Below, piece after piece: positions 18,212 to 26,736 of a stretch of 64,000 nucleotides of DNA; position 1 is the stretch's first letter, and each line of letters opens with the position of its first letter. The DNA lies in the NCBI GenBank assembly GCA_003224085.1, contig QHYK01000042.1, positions 1-64,000 of the forward strand, read 5' to 3'. Both the position numbers and the translations under genes were made by a program. The notes below the pieces were generated by a model, which saw only the letters and a list, made by a program, of their open reading frames with translations, did not search any database and was not told the origin of the DNA. Source of the DNA: Acidobacteriota bacterium. Lineage in GTDB: Bacteria > Acidobacteriota > Terriglobia > Acidiferrales > UBA7541.

Positions 18212-18868
18212 ATGAATGACACGACTGCATGTCTGACTTCTCGGCAAACTGGCATGCCCTTGGTTTCGAACGCGTTGGGGCAAGCGCTCTCCTTTTCCAC
18301 GCTCATGCGCGATGAAGCGAAAAGCATCGCGCGCGGCTTGCAGAGGCGCGACCCCGACTTGCTCGACCGGCTCATCGAGCAATATCAACACCGGCTGTTC
18401 CGTTACCTCCTCTACATCACGGGCGATAGGGCCCACGCCGAAGATTTTTTCCAGGAGACGTGGATGCGTGTGCTCGAGCGCGGCCATCAATACGACGGCA
18501 AATCGAAGTTCGAAGCGTGGCTTTTCGCCATCGCGCGCCACCTGGTGATCGACTGGCAGCGCACGAAGAAGGCGCAAAGCCTGGACGCGCTGACGGACCC
18601 CGAGCTAGAAAGGCCGCTGCAGCTTGCGAATGAAAGCAAACCTTCGCCGCTCCATCAGATGTTGGCCCAGGAAAAAGAAGAGAACGTGCAGGCTTCGCTG
18701 CTCAAAATTCGTGCGATTTACCGCGAAGTGCTGGTTTTGCGCTTTCGCGAAGAATTGCAAATCGAAGAGATGGCCGGGGTTTTGAGCATTCCGGTCTCGA
18801 CTGTGAAGTCGCGGCTGTATCGCGGACTCGATGCGCTGCGCGGCGCACTGCAGGAAGGCGCGGCATGA
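18212..18868 (+). CDS. ECF-type RNA polymerase sigma factor
   Basis: About 218 residues; starts at 18212, 18254 and 18305 are all possible and none has a clear ribosome site. Region 2 is seen in LIEQYQHRLFRYLLYITGDR and HAEDFFQETWMRVLERG, with FEAWLFAIARHLVIDWQR for promoter melting. Region 4 is REVLVLRFREELQIEEMAGV followed by the helix-turn-helix STVKSRLYRGLDALR. ECF factors direct RNA polymerase to envelope- or stress-related promoters. The next gene overlaps by 4 nt and encodes its likely anti-sigma factor. Confidence 0.93.
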   Translation: MNDTTACLTSRQTGMPLVSNALGQALSFSTLMRDEAKSIARGLQRRDPDLLDRLIEQYQHRLFRYLLYITGDRAHAEDFFQETWMRVLERGHQYDGKSKFEAWLFAIARHLVIDWQRTKKAQSLDALTDPELERPLQLANESKPSPLHQMLAQEKEENVQASLLKIRAIYREVLVLRFREELQIEEMAGVLSIPVSTVKSRLYRGLDALRGALQEGAA

Positions 18869-19353
18869 GCGAAAACGTGCACGACCGCGCCTTGCAACTC
18901 GTGGCCAAGGGGCGCGTGGAAGGACTCGAGGATTCGGAGCGCGACTGGCTTACTGCGCATCTACAAGATTGCGAGTTTTGCAACGAGCACGCGCGGCGGA
19001 CAGATCGTGCGCTGCGGCTGCTGCGCACCGCGGCGATTCCGGTCCCGGCGGACCTCGCGAGCCGGACGCAATTCCGCGTGCGGCTGCGCGCCATGGAAAT
19101 GCGCGAGCGCGAACCGAAGCGGCGCATGCTCTGGCTCGCTTGCGCGGCTTCGTGGATTTTTGGGATCGCCAGCGCGCCATATGTCTGGCGCGTCTTCGAA
19201 TGGTTTGGCCAACTTACCGGCGCGCCCAAGCTGGCCCTGGAAATCGCCTTCGGGCTTTGGTGGACGATTCCGGCGCTGTTTGCCGTGATTGTGTTGCTGC
19301 TGGAAGGCGCGAGGCATTCGGACGAGCCTGCGTGGGTGAAGCCGGAGCGCTAA
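18865..19353 (+). CDS. Zinc-finger anti-sigma factor, membrane-bound
   Basis: 162 residues, overlapping the sigma gene by the ATGA. The N-terminus has an H-x3-C-x2-C motif (HLQDCEFC) of the zinc-binding anti-sigma domain. After an Arg-rich linker come two hydrophobic segments (about 90-105, MLWLACAASWIFGIAS; about 128-150, ALEIAFGLWWTIPALFAVIV). It probably holds the ECF factor at the inner membrane until a signal releases it. The cytoplasm-facing N-terminus and short periplasmic loop are inference. Confidence 0.85.
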   Translation: MSENVHDRALQLVAKGRVEGLEDSERDWLTAHLQDCEFCNEHARRTDRALRLLRTAAIPVPADLASRTQFRVRLRAMEMREREPKRRMLWLACAASWIFGIASAPYVWRVFEWFGQLTGAPKLALEIAFGLWWTIPALFAVIVLLLEGARHSDEPAWVKPER

Positions 19354-19410
19354 GAGGCTCGCAGCGACGCGCCGCACATCCAAGAGGGGTCTTGCTCGAA
19401 AGAGAAAAGA

Positions 19411-20052
19411 ATGGCTGATTACTCACAAAAAGTCACGAGTTCCTTCAACGAAAGAATGCGGCTCATGCGCGTTCGCAGGAAAAAAGAGAAGCTGCGCTTC
19501 GCGGAAGAGTTTCGCATCATTCCGCGATGGGTAATCGTTTTAGTCATTGTGCTCTTTCTCATCGCACAGGCCATCGCGCTTTTGGTGAACTTGACCGCTC
19601 CCGAACGCGGGGAGCAGGTTTTTCCACCGGAACTCAGCGGGCAAGGTCACGTGGTGCTGGCTTCTCTGGCTTTGGCCGGCCTGGTCACCTTGGTCGGTAT
19701 TTTTTTTGCGGCCTTCGTCTTCTTGACGGCCTACGTGAACCGCGATGCAGCCCGGCGCGGAATGAACTCCGCGTTGTGGACGATCCTCATTCTGATTTTC
19801 CTGCCCACCTGGGGCCTTATCGGCTTGGTCATTTATTTTCTGATGCGCGAGCCGCTGCCCTATCCGTGTCCGCAGTGCGGCGCGTCGGTGAGCGCAAGAT
19901 TCAATTTCTGCCCGAATTGCAAATGCAACCTGCAACCGTCGTGTCCGCAGTGCAAACGCGAAGTCGCCGAACTCGACAAATTCTGCCCGTACTGCGGAAA
20001 CGACTTGGCGGCAGGAAGGACGGAACTCGCGCCGCAACCTTCCAACTTGTAG
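19411..20052 (+). CDS. Membrane protein with C-terminal double zinc ribbon
   Basis: 213 residues. Three hydrophobic segments (about 38-60, 78-110 and 125-145) are followed by a cytoplasmic tail with eight cysteines in four CxxC pairs: CPQCG, CPNCKC, CPQCK and CPYCG. This is a DZANK-type double zinc ribbon. The ATG is preceded by GAGAAAAGA. It lies 57 nt after the anti-sigma gene on the same strand and may be co-transcribed. No enzyme motif is seen. Function unknown; zinc ribbons of this kind usually bind nucleic acid or protein. Confidence 0.7.
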   Translation: MADYSQKVTSSFNERMRLMRVRRKKEKLRFAEEFRIIPRWVIVLVIVLFLIAQAIALLVNLTAPERGEQVFPPELSGQGHVVLASLALAGLVTLVGIFFAAFVFLTAYVNRDAARRGMNSALWTILILIFLPTWGLIGLVIYFLMREPLPYPCPQCGASVSARFNFCPNCKCNLQPSCPQCKREVAELDKFCPYCGNDLAAGRTELAPQPSNL

Positions 20053-20072
20053 CGCAGGGCGCCAGCCCTGCG
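20053..20072. repeat. Dispersed GC palindrome, copy 2
   Basis: CGCAGGGCGCCAGCCCTGCG directly follows the stop of the zinc-ribbon gene and matches the copy at 13872 except for one base. A related but looser palindrome, CGCGGGGCTAACGTCCCGCG, is at 25884-25903. The copy here may serve as a transcript end. Confidence 0.7.
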
Positions 20073-20168
20073 GGGTTTGCGGCGGGCGCGTCTGCAAAGT
20101 CACGAGCCGCGATGAAGAAAAATCGCCGGGGTGCACCCCGCGCTAAATCCAATTTGTAGAGGACAGCA

Positions 20169-21077
20169 TCAGGCGCGCCCGAGCAGGAGGCGGTCGACGC
20201 GGCGGCTGACGTCGCGGAGATACGCTTCGTCGCCGGCCTCGAGTTCGACAGTGGCGCTGCCTGCGTAACCGATTTCCGCGAACGCCTGGCGCACCGCGGG
20301 CCAGTCCACGTCGCCATCACCAAGATTCACCCAGGAGTAGCCGCTTTCCTTGCGCTTGAAATCTTTGAGATGCGCCTTGACGATGCGCTTGCCGAGCGTG
20401 CGAATCCAGTCCTGCGGGTAGCCATAAAGCACGACGTTGCCCACGTCAAACCAGGCTTGGATCCACGGGCTTTGGAATTCATCAATGTACTTGGCCATTT
20501 CGAGCGGACTGAGAAGGAACTTGTTCCAGACTTCTTCGATGGCAATAACGACTTTCAGCTCTTCCGCAAGCGGAATTAGTTTGCGAATTTGTGTTTGCGA
20601 GCGCGTCCAGGCGTCGCGATAGGAAGTTTGCGGATTTACGACCGCGGGAACGAGCAGCACGGCGTCGGCGCCCCAAAGTTTTGCGTTGTGCAGAGACGTG
20701 CGCATGCCGGTAAGGCTTTTTTCTACGACGGCGGAGTCGCTGGAAGAGAGCGGGTATTTCCAGTGGTCCATATTCATGACAGAGTCGATTCGAATGGAGG
20801 CCGCGTCAGCGGCTTTCTTGATTTCTTCAGCGGCGTGTTCGTCGGGGGTAGTGGGCGCTTGCACGACCTCGAAGCCGACGTCGCGAACCATCTTGAAGCG
20901 GTCGGCGTTGTTGAGTTGTTTGGGAAGCATGTCGAGGAGCACGCCTTTTTTGATAGGCGGGGCGGCGGAGTCCGCAGACGCGGTAAACATCGATGCCGGA
21001 AGGCCCGCGCTTACGCCCGCAGAGCAAGCAGCAGTGATGGAAGATTTCAGAAATTCGCGGCGGGATGGGTCACGCAT
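20169..21077 (-). CDS. Tat-exported sugar phosphate isomerase/epimerase-like TIM-barrel protein
   Basis: 302 residues. A twin-arginine signal, PSRREFLKSSITAACSAGVS, opens the protein, so it is exported folded. The rest is an AP-endonuclease-2 type TIM barrel: VRDVGFEVVQAPTTPDEHAA, VVIAIEEVWNKFL (metal-ligand Glu), IQAWFDVGNVVLYG and IVKAHLKDFKRKE with metal-binding His, ending with ATVELEAGDE. GGAGAG lies 5 nt upstream of the ATG. It is first read last in a four-gene minus-strand sugar island. Such exported barrels often act on 3-keto-glycosides; the exact substrate is unknown. Confidence 0.85.
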   Translation of the reverse strand: MRDPSRREFLKSSITAACSAGVSAGLPASMFTASADSAAPPIKKGVLLDMLPKQLNNADRFKMVRDVGFEVVQAPTTPDEHAAEEIKKAADAASIRIDSVMNMDHWKYPLSSSDSAVVEKSLTGMRTSLHNAKLWGADAVLLVPAVVNPQTSYRDAWTRSQTQIRKLIPLAEELKVVIAIEEVWNKFLLSPLEMAKYIDEFQSPWIQAWFDVGNVVLYGYPQDWIRTLGKRIVKAHLKDFKRKESGYSWVNLGDGDVDWPAVRQAFAEIGYAGSATVELEAGDEAYLRDVSRRVDRLLLGRA

Positions 21078-21110
21078 CCTTACTCTCCTTCAGATCGCTC
21101 GAACCAAGCC

Positions 21111-21135
21111 GCGATTCCTCGCTCGGCTCGGAATG
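21111..21135. repeat. Dispersed 'SERSEES' repeat, copy 1
   Basis: The core GATTCCTCGCTCGGCTCGGA followed by ATGAC lies between two sugar genes. Related copies are at 32144-32178 (inside the DNA polymerase IV gene), 55083-55107 and 55799-55823. When read as protein on the other strand such repeats give HSERSEES. Confidence 0.65.
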
Positions 21136-21167
21136 ACAATGCGCCCGGGCTACACGCACGAGCTGAC

Positions 21168-22478
21168 TTAACGCAATTTGTTCAAGTCCATCTTGGGATC
21201 GAGCACTTCGGTGGACTTCATCAATTCATCCCAACTGACGTCGCGTCCCGTGTAAGCGGCGTGGCGCGCCATCATGCAAGAAAGCGCGGACTCGGCGCCT
21301 TTGGCAGCTTGATTATGGAATTTGCCGCTGGCGATGCTTTCGACGAAGGCCTTTTTCTTTTCCGGATCGGCCTGCTCCAGATTGGAAGTGAATTTTCCCG
21401 TGGTGGAAAATCCCTGGTCACGGGCCTCCTTCGTGGCCGAGGCTTCCCACTGCCACGGTTCGTCGCCCCAAATTCCCAGCGGGCCGTGGTAAGGGGACAA
21501 CGACGTGCCCTTGGTGCCGAAAAAGCGCTCCGAAACGTCCCACCAGCCTTTGGCGAATTGCGTGGAACTGAAAGTGATGTCGACGCCGTCCGGATAGTGA
21601 AAGACTACGTTGTAATTACCATAGCAGTCGCCGTCGTTGGCCGGTCGCCCGAGGCGGCTGCCCGTAGCGGAAGCTTTTAGCGGATGCGCCTGAAGAACCC
21701 AGTTGCAGATGTCGATGACGTGGATGTTCTGTTCGACAATGATGTCGCCGGAAAGCGCGCGATCGTGCACCCAGTTGCGGAGGCGGCGCTCGGCGGGCGA
21801 GGCGCTGGGCCAAGCGGGACGATCAATGTACCCGGTGAGGTAGTAGGCTTCGCCGCAGGCGATTTTGCCGAGGGCGCCGCCGTGAATCCGCCGGACCATT
21901 TCGACGAACGGAGGACAATCCCGGATTTGGAAGCCAACATCGAGACTGAGCTTGCCTTCAGCGCGCTTGCCGATTTCGATGACCTTTTTCGCGCCGGGCA
22001 CGTCCACGCCGACGGGCTTTTCGAGATAGACGTGCTTGCCGGCGGCGACCACGGCCTCCACGTGCTGCGGATGGAAGTAAGGCGGCGTGGCGATGACGAT
22101 CGCATCAACTTCCTTCGAAGCGGCCATTTCGTGGAAAGCGTTCGGGCCGACGAAGAGTTGCGAAGGGTCCATGGCGCTGAAGCCTTTGGCTTGCTGGAGC
22201 TTGTCGAAATTGGCGTGAGCCGCATCGAGCTGGTCTTGAAACAGATCGGCGAGCGCGACGACTCGTGCGCCGCCGGTGTCCACCAGATTCGAGGCATCTT
22301 CGGTGCCGCGCCCGCCGCAGCCCAGCAGTCCAACGCGTACGGCGGAATTGGCGGCGGTGCCACGCACGAGTTCGGGCTTGATGAACATCAGGCCGGTCGT
22401 GGCCGCGGCGGCGCCGATGAATTTGCGGCGGTTGAGTTGGTCGGCGGAGTTAGCCGCTTGTTTTGTTTCGTCTGACAT
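21168..22478 (-). CDS. Tat-exported Gfo/Idh/MocA family oxidoreductase
   Basis: 436 residues. The twin-arginine signal (LNRRKFIGAAAATTGLMF) is followed by a Rossmann fold with VRVGLLGCGGRGTEDASNL, the family motif AGKHVYLEKPVGVDVPGAKK and the C-terminal dehydrogenase domain. It binds NAD(P) and oxidises or reduces a sugar. The exported forms carry tightly bound cofactor in the periplasm; by family comparison it may make 3-keto-sugars. The ATG has GGGGGAAC just upstream. The neighbouring exported isomerase-like proteins and broken DUF1080 hydrolase fit a glycoside breakdown route through 3-keto intermediates. Confidence 0.88.
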   Translation of the reverse strand: MSDETKQAANSADQLNRRKFIGAAAATTGLMFIKPELVRGTAANSAVRVGLLGCGGRGTEDASNLVDTGGARVVALADLFQDQLDAAHANFDKLQQAKGFSAMDPSQLFVGPNAFHEMAASKEVDAIVIATPPYFHPQHVEAVVAAGKHVYLEKPVGVDVPGAKKVIEIGKRAEGKLSLDVGFQIRDCPPFVEMVRRIHGGALGKIACGEAYYLTGYIDRPAWPSASPAERRLRNWVHDRALSGDIIVEQNIHVIDICNWVLQAHPLKASATGSRLGRPANDGDCYGNYNVVFHYPDGVDITFSSTQFAKGWWDVSERFFGTKGTSLSPYHGPLGIWGDEPWQWEASATKEARDQGFSTTGKFTSNLEQADPEKKKAFVESIASGKFHNQAAKGAESALSCMMARHAAYTGRDVSWDELMKSTEVLDPKMDLNKLR

Positions 22479-22670
22479 GGTGTTCCCCCAAGGCTTGCAT
22501 CCATACGTTTCCTAAAGAATGCTACTAGGATTTCGGCTGAAGGGGGTAGCGGAGAGAGGGCGCACTTCCGCTTCGCTCTAGATGCGCTTCGAGGCAGACC
22601 CAGGGACGCGCTAAAGCGCGCCCCTACAAAAACGAGGCGCGTGGATTTCGCCGGTGAAATAAACAAGACG

Positions 22671-23654
22671 CTAACCGATGAGCGATTCCAAATACGTTTT
22701 CGCGGCACGCACATCTTCCAGTTGGCGTGGACCGGAAATTTCGCGCTCGATGGTCACGGCACCGCCATATTTCAATTCTTTGAGGCGGGCGATGATGCGC
22801 GGAAAATCCACTTTGCCCCTCCCGATGGAGACTTCTTCGCCGAGCTGGCGAGGATTCGTAGGCCACACACCGTCTTTCGCGTGAATCCCCTGGATGTAGG
22901 GCGCGAGAGTTTCGACGGCGTCGACGGGATTGGCTTTGCCGTAAAGAATGAGATTCGCGAGATCGAAATTGACGCCTTGATTGTCGAAGCCCACGTCGCG
23001 AATCGCGCGGACCAGCGTGATGGGCGTTTCCTGGCCGGTCTCGTAACGAAAATTCTGGCCGTTGCGCTGACAGTATGCGACGACTTCGCGCATCGCCGCG
23101 ACCGTTTCTTTGTACAGCGGATCATTGGGATTTTCGGGGATGAATCCGCAGTGCGTTTGCACGGCGGTGATGCCACACTGCTTGGCGAAATCGGAAGCTT
23201 TTTTGAGATGCGCGATGCGTGCCGCGCGCGTTTCACGCGGAACCAGGCCAATCGTCAGCGGTCCCTCGTAAAAGTCCCAGACTTCCTTCCCTGGCCCTCC
23301 GACGACCAACGCCGTCGCTTCAATCTGGTGCTTCTCGAGCGCTTGACGCAGCCGGCCGACAAGATCCATTTCAAAATCGTCCACAAATACCTGGCTCGTC
23401 GGTAAGCCAAGCCCGCGGACCTTAGCCATTGCCGCATCAGGATCCTTCCCGATCCCGATGATTAGGCCAAGTCGCAGCGGCTTCTTCCCCTCGTTGGAGG
23501 TAACGGCCGGGGCCATCTGTTGCGGCGGGAAGGCAGGGACTTTTTCCGCGAGAGCCGCGTGCGCGGTCCGTGGCGATAAAGTAGCGGCTTTCAGACCAAC
23601 CGCCAACGCCCCCGCTGAAGTCTGAAGAAAAGCTCGTCGGTTGTGTTTTTGCAC
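22671..23654 (-). CDS. Tat-exported sugar isomerase/epimerase-like TIM-barrel protein
   Basis: 327 residues from the GTG at 23654, chosen because GGAG lies 8 nt upstream. The leader VQKHNRRAFLQTSAGALAVG is a twin-arginine signal. The barrel has LGLIIGIGKDPDAAMAKVRG, VQTHCGFIPENPND, NFDLANLILYG, IQGIHAKDGVWP and GAVTIEREISG, where His, Asp and Glu residues form the family's metal site. It is a second member of the AP-endonuclease-2 barrel family in this island, different in sequence from the one at 20169. Function inferred: isomerisation or epimerisation of a keto-sugar in the periplasm. Confidence 0.82.
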   Translation of the reverse strand: MQKHNRRAFLQTSAGALAVGLKAATLSPRTAHAALAEKVPAFPPQQMAPAVTSNEGKKPLRLGLIIGIGKDPDAAMAKVRGLGLPTSQVFVDDFEMDLVGRLRQALEKHQIEATALVVGGPGKEVWDFYEGPLTIGLVPRETRAARIAHLKKASDFAKQCGITAVQTHCGFIPENPNDPLYKETVAAMREVVAYCQRNGQNFRYETGQETPITLVRAIRDVGFDNQGVNFDLANLILYGKANPVDAVETLAPYIQGIHAKDGVWPTNPRQLGEEVSIGRGKVDFPRIIARLKELKYGGAVTIEREISGPRQLEDVRAAKTYLESLIG

Positions 23655-23693
23655 GATCACTACTCCTAAGAAAAGTCTGGGCACTCACCCTGA

Positions 23694-24323
23694 CTATTTA
23701 CGCCCGGGATTCTCTTCGTTCCCGCGGATGAAAATATCCTTCCAGCGCGTTTTAACGCCGCCGCCCGTGTGGATCTGCAGGCCAATCACACCATCCGTGA
23801 ATTTGGGCGGTAGGTCGGCAATCTTCACGCCGTTGAGGCGAGTGACCACTTGATTTCCCTGCACAGAGACTTCTCCCCTCGCCGGGCTTCAGCGCTTTTT
23901 CTCCATCTGCCGTTGGCATCATTACCCACCACCGGCCGCCACTCTCGTAGAGCCCCCCCCGGTGTCCTTGCCGGGATGGGGATCGACTTCCACTTGCATG
24001 GCTTGGATGTCCGGGCCGGTCTGCGGATTCATGCCAGTAATTTTTGAGTGGAAAAATAGGCCGCTGTTGCCCGCCGCCTCGCCCTTGAATTTCAGACGAA
24101 GGTCGAAGTCGCGATAGGTTTTCTCCGTGGTGAGGTAGCCGTACTTTCCGGCCGTGCTTTCGCAAAGAATCGTGCCGTTCTCAGCAACCAAGCGCTCTTC
24201 GCCGTTGATTTTCCAGCCTGTCAAATCTTTTCCGTTGAAAAGAGAAACCCATCCGTTTTCCCGATGCGCCTGGGCCAATGCAGCGACCGCGAAAAGGAGA
24301 GCGGCCCGAACCGAAGCACTCAT
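23694..24323 (-). pseudogene. DUF1080 (3-keto-disaccharide hydrolase-like) gene broken by frameshifts
   Basis: The ATG at 24323 gives a signal peptide (MSASVRAALLFAVAALAQAH) and the family start GWVSLFNGKDLTGWKINGEE, then YGYLTTEKTYRDFDLRLKFK. At a G8 run (23953-23960 region, minus strand) the frame changes; GLYESGGRWWVMMPTADGEK continues in a second frame. Near 23875 it changes again, and VQGNQVVTRLNGVKIADLPP to the TAG at 23694 is in a third frame. Three frames thus share one protein. DUF1080 proteins hydrolyse 3-keto-glycosides. The homopolymer may mean a sequencing error, but the second break is not in a homopolymer. Confidence 0.75.
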
Positions 24324-24582
24324 TCGCTTGCCTGCACTGCTCCGCTTGTTCACCCACAAGCCTTGAGTCCCGCCGAGGTCCATTTGTCGGCGGCAGGCGG
24401 GAATGTCACCGCGTCTCATTAGGAGGGAACTTTATCACATGCGGGGCGTGCCAGATTCGCCAGCAAAGAAGTGGGTGGCGAGGAGCAAGGACGTTGCCAG
24501 GGTCGCGCCGAACAAAAAGCGCTTTGCTCCACCCCTCGTGCTACGGCGAGTTCCAGCAGGAAGGCAGGCCGGGAGTAGAAGT

Positions 24583-25773
24583 TCAGAAACGCTCGACGGC
24601 GAGGGCGACGGCGTTTCCGCCGCCGAGGCAGAGGGCAGCGACGCCGCGCTTGAGGTTGCGGCGCTGCAATTCGTGGAGCAGCGTGACGAGGATGCGCGCG
24701 CCGCTTGCGCCGATGGGATGGCCGAGCGCGACCGCGCCGCCATTCACGTTAACTTTTTCGGGATTCAATTTGAGCTGGCGCGTAACGGCAATCGCGGCGA
24801 CAGCGAAAGCTTCGTTCAATTCGAAAAGATCGACATCTTTGTCGCGGTCCCAACCCGTTTTGGCGAGCAGCTTTTCGACGGCATCCACCGGTGCCATCAT
24901 CACCCATTTGGGCTCGATGCCGCTGACCGCTTGCGCAACGATTCGCGCGATGGGCTGTTTGCCCAGGCGCGAGGCGTTGCGTTCGCTCGTTACGGTCAAC
25001 GCGGCCGCGCCGTCGTTGGTGCCAGGAGCATTGCCAGCGGTGACGGTCCCGTCTTTTTTAAACGCAGGCTTTAGTTTCGCGAGGGCTTCGATCGTGGTAT
25101 CTTCGCGCGGCGATTCGTCGTATTTGATTACGAGCGGATCGCCTTTTTTCTGCGGAACTTCGATGGGAAGAATCTGCGCTTCGAAGAAGCAGGACTTGCG
25201 GGCGCGCACGGCTTTCTGGTGGCTTTCCACGGCGAAGCGGTCCTGCTCTTCTCGGGTAATGCCGTATTTTTCGGCGACCAGTTCGCCGGTCATGCCCATG
25301 TGAAAATCTTCGTAAGCGTCCCAAAGGCCGTCGTGGACCATCGAGTCCACCAGCTTGCCGTCGCCTAGCCGATAGCCAGTACGCGCTTGCGGCAAAAGAT
25401 ACGGGCAGTTGGACATCGATTCCATACCGCCGGCGACAACGATTTCCGATTCGCCGAGCTGAACCGCTTGCGCCGCAAGCGCCACCGCTTTGAGGCCCGA
25501 GCCGCAAACTTTGTTGATGGTCATGGCGGCAACGCGCGGCTGGCAGCCTCCCTTGAGCGCGGCCTGGCGCGCGGGATTCTGGCCGAGTCCTGCCTGCACA
25601 ACATTGCCCAAGATGGCTTCGTCCACTTGTTTGGCTTCAAGACCCGCGCGGTGAATGGCTTCAGCCACAACCTTTGCGCCAAGTTCGGGAGCGGAGAATC
25701 CGGCGAGGCCGCCCTGGAATTTTCCGATGGGCGTGCGGACGGCGGAGAGAATGACGGGAGTTTCGGTGTTCAT
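24583..25773 (-). CDS. Acetyl-CoA acetyltransferase (thiolase)
   Basis: 396 residues, standard thiolase length. The nucleophile is Cys90 in INKVCGSG; His352 in LGHPIGASG and Cys382 in CLGGGN complete the active site. The ATG at 25773 has GGAGG 6 nt upstream, so the longer open frame is not used. It joins two acetyl-CoA to acetoacetyl-CoA or splits acetoacetyl-CoA. The biosynthetic type is favoured by length and the [11 protein letters not shown] motif. The 3-hydroxybutyryl-CoA dehydrogenase at 15688 could act next in the same pathway. Confidence 0.94.
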   Translation of the reverse strand: MNTETPVILSAVRTPIGKFQGGLAGFSAPELGAKVVAEAIHRAGLEAKQVDEAILGNVVQAGLGQNPARQAALKGGCQPRVAAMTINKVCGSGLKAVALAAQAVQLGESEIVVAGGMESMSNCPYLLPQARTGYRLGDGKLVDSMVHDGLWDAYEDFHMGMTGELVAEKYGITREEQDRFAVESHQKAVRARKSCFFEAQILPIEVPQKKGDPLVIKYDESPREDTTIEALAKLKPAFKKDGTVTAGNAPGTNDGAAALTVTSERNASRLGKQPIARIVAQAVSGIEPKWVMMAPVDAVEKLLAKTGWDRDKDVDLFELNEAFAVAAIAVTRQLKLNPEKVNVNGGAVALGHPIGASGARILVTLLHELQRRNLKRGVAALCLGGGNAVALAVERF

Positions 25774-25961
25774 GACGGGCCTCCGACGGTCTGCCTGCAG
25801 AGGAGCGGCAAGGCAGTAGTATAGCGCGAAGCGGAGAAAGCTGCCGAACCGGCGCGTGCAGGGCAAGCTGAGGTAGAAAAGGCCGCGGGGCTAACGTCCC
25901 GCGCTACAAAAGGCACGCGGCCCGCCCGTCGGTGCTAAACAAAAAAACGCAGAGCCAGGTG

Positions 25962-26655
25962 GTGACATGCACCGCCTCGTGAACGAGGCGGCTTCTCAAG
26001 ACACGCATACCCTTACATCAGGTTCCGTTACGTCTTGAAGGCTCAGTCCGAGCCTGAGTATTTCCACGGCGCTAACGTGGTCTCGTTTGCCGATCAGACC
26101 GCATGCAGTGCAAACGTGCTCTCGGTCTGAGAGTTTCTTTGGCACTCGTGCTCCACACGGGCAACGTTGAGATGTTCCTCTCGGGTCTACCTTTACTAGC
26201 TGGCGACCAGCCTCTTCCGCTTTGTACGCCAACTTTGCTATGAACGACGCCCACGAGGCATCATGAACTGCTTTCGACAGCATTCCCCGGGAAAGACCTT
26301 GGATGTTCAGGTCTTCCACGAAAATCTTTCCAAATTGCTGGACCGGCATGCGCGCCAGTTTGTGGTGATGGTCATTACGCTGGTTGAAGATGTGCTGGTG
26401 GATCTTATGCAAGGGCACAACTGCCTTGCGACCGCGTTTTGAGCCTTTCTTGCGACGTGCTACACGACGTTGGGCACGACGAAGTTTCTTCTGCGCTTGG
26501 CGATACAGCCTCGGGTTTTCAATCTCGGCGTCGTCTGACAGCGTTGCGAAAGAAGACAAACCAAGGTCGATGCCCACGCTGCTTTTGTCTCGGGCAGTGG
26601 CTGCACAGAAGTTTCGACGGAGAAGCCTAAAGTCGGCAGTCCGACGGGCGGTCAC
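25962..26655 (-). mobile_element. Decayed IS200/IS605-type element with TnpB remnant
   Basis: Region 26586-25996 encodes the C-terminal part of TnpB: RuvC-I Asp in SVGIDLGLSS, RuvC-II Glu in FVEDLNIQGLS, a zinc finger with CPCGA and CTACG, and RuvC-III Asp in KRDHVSAVEIL where the usual Asn is changed. Just upstream, GFSVETSVQPLPETK lies in another frame, so an indel near an AAAA run broke the gene. The N-terminal domain is gone, replaced by dispersed repeat DNA. After the stop, a perfect 8-bp hairpin (25972-25991, loop TGAA) followed on the minus strand by GTGCATGTCAC matches the right end of such elements, where the guide RNA ends. No TnpA is present. Confidence 0.8.
25972..25991 (-). ncRNA. 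Right-end hairpin, 3' part of a putative TnpB guide (omega) RNA
   Basis: CCGCCTCG pairs perfectly with CGAGGCGG around a 4-nt loop. On the minus strand it is preceded by the tnpB stop region and followed by the transposon-end sequence. In live elements the DNA next to this end acts as the guide; here that would be about 25942-25961. As TnpB is broken, activity is unlikely. Confidence 0.5.
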
Positions 26656-26705
26656 TTATCGGCACCCGGTGACAACCTGGGGCGCAGCGTGCCGCGCCCC
26701 TACAA

Positions 26706-26730
26706 GAAAAGCACAGACCGAAATCTGTGC
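26706..26730 (-). terminator. Terminator of the DinB-family gene
   Basis: On the minus strand GCACAGA, loop TTTCGG, TCTGTGC and then TTTTC. It lies 6 nt after the stop codon of the gene at 26737-27264. Confidence 0.75.
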
Positions 26731-26736
26731 TGCCGG

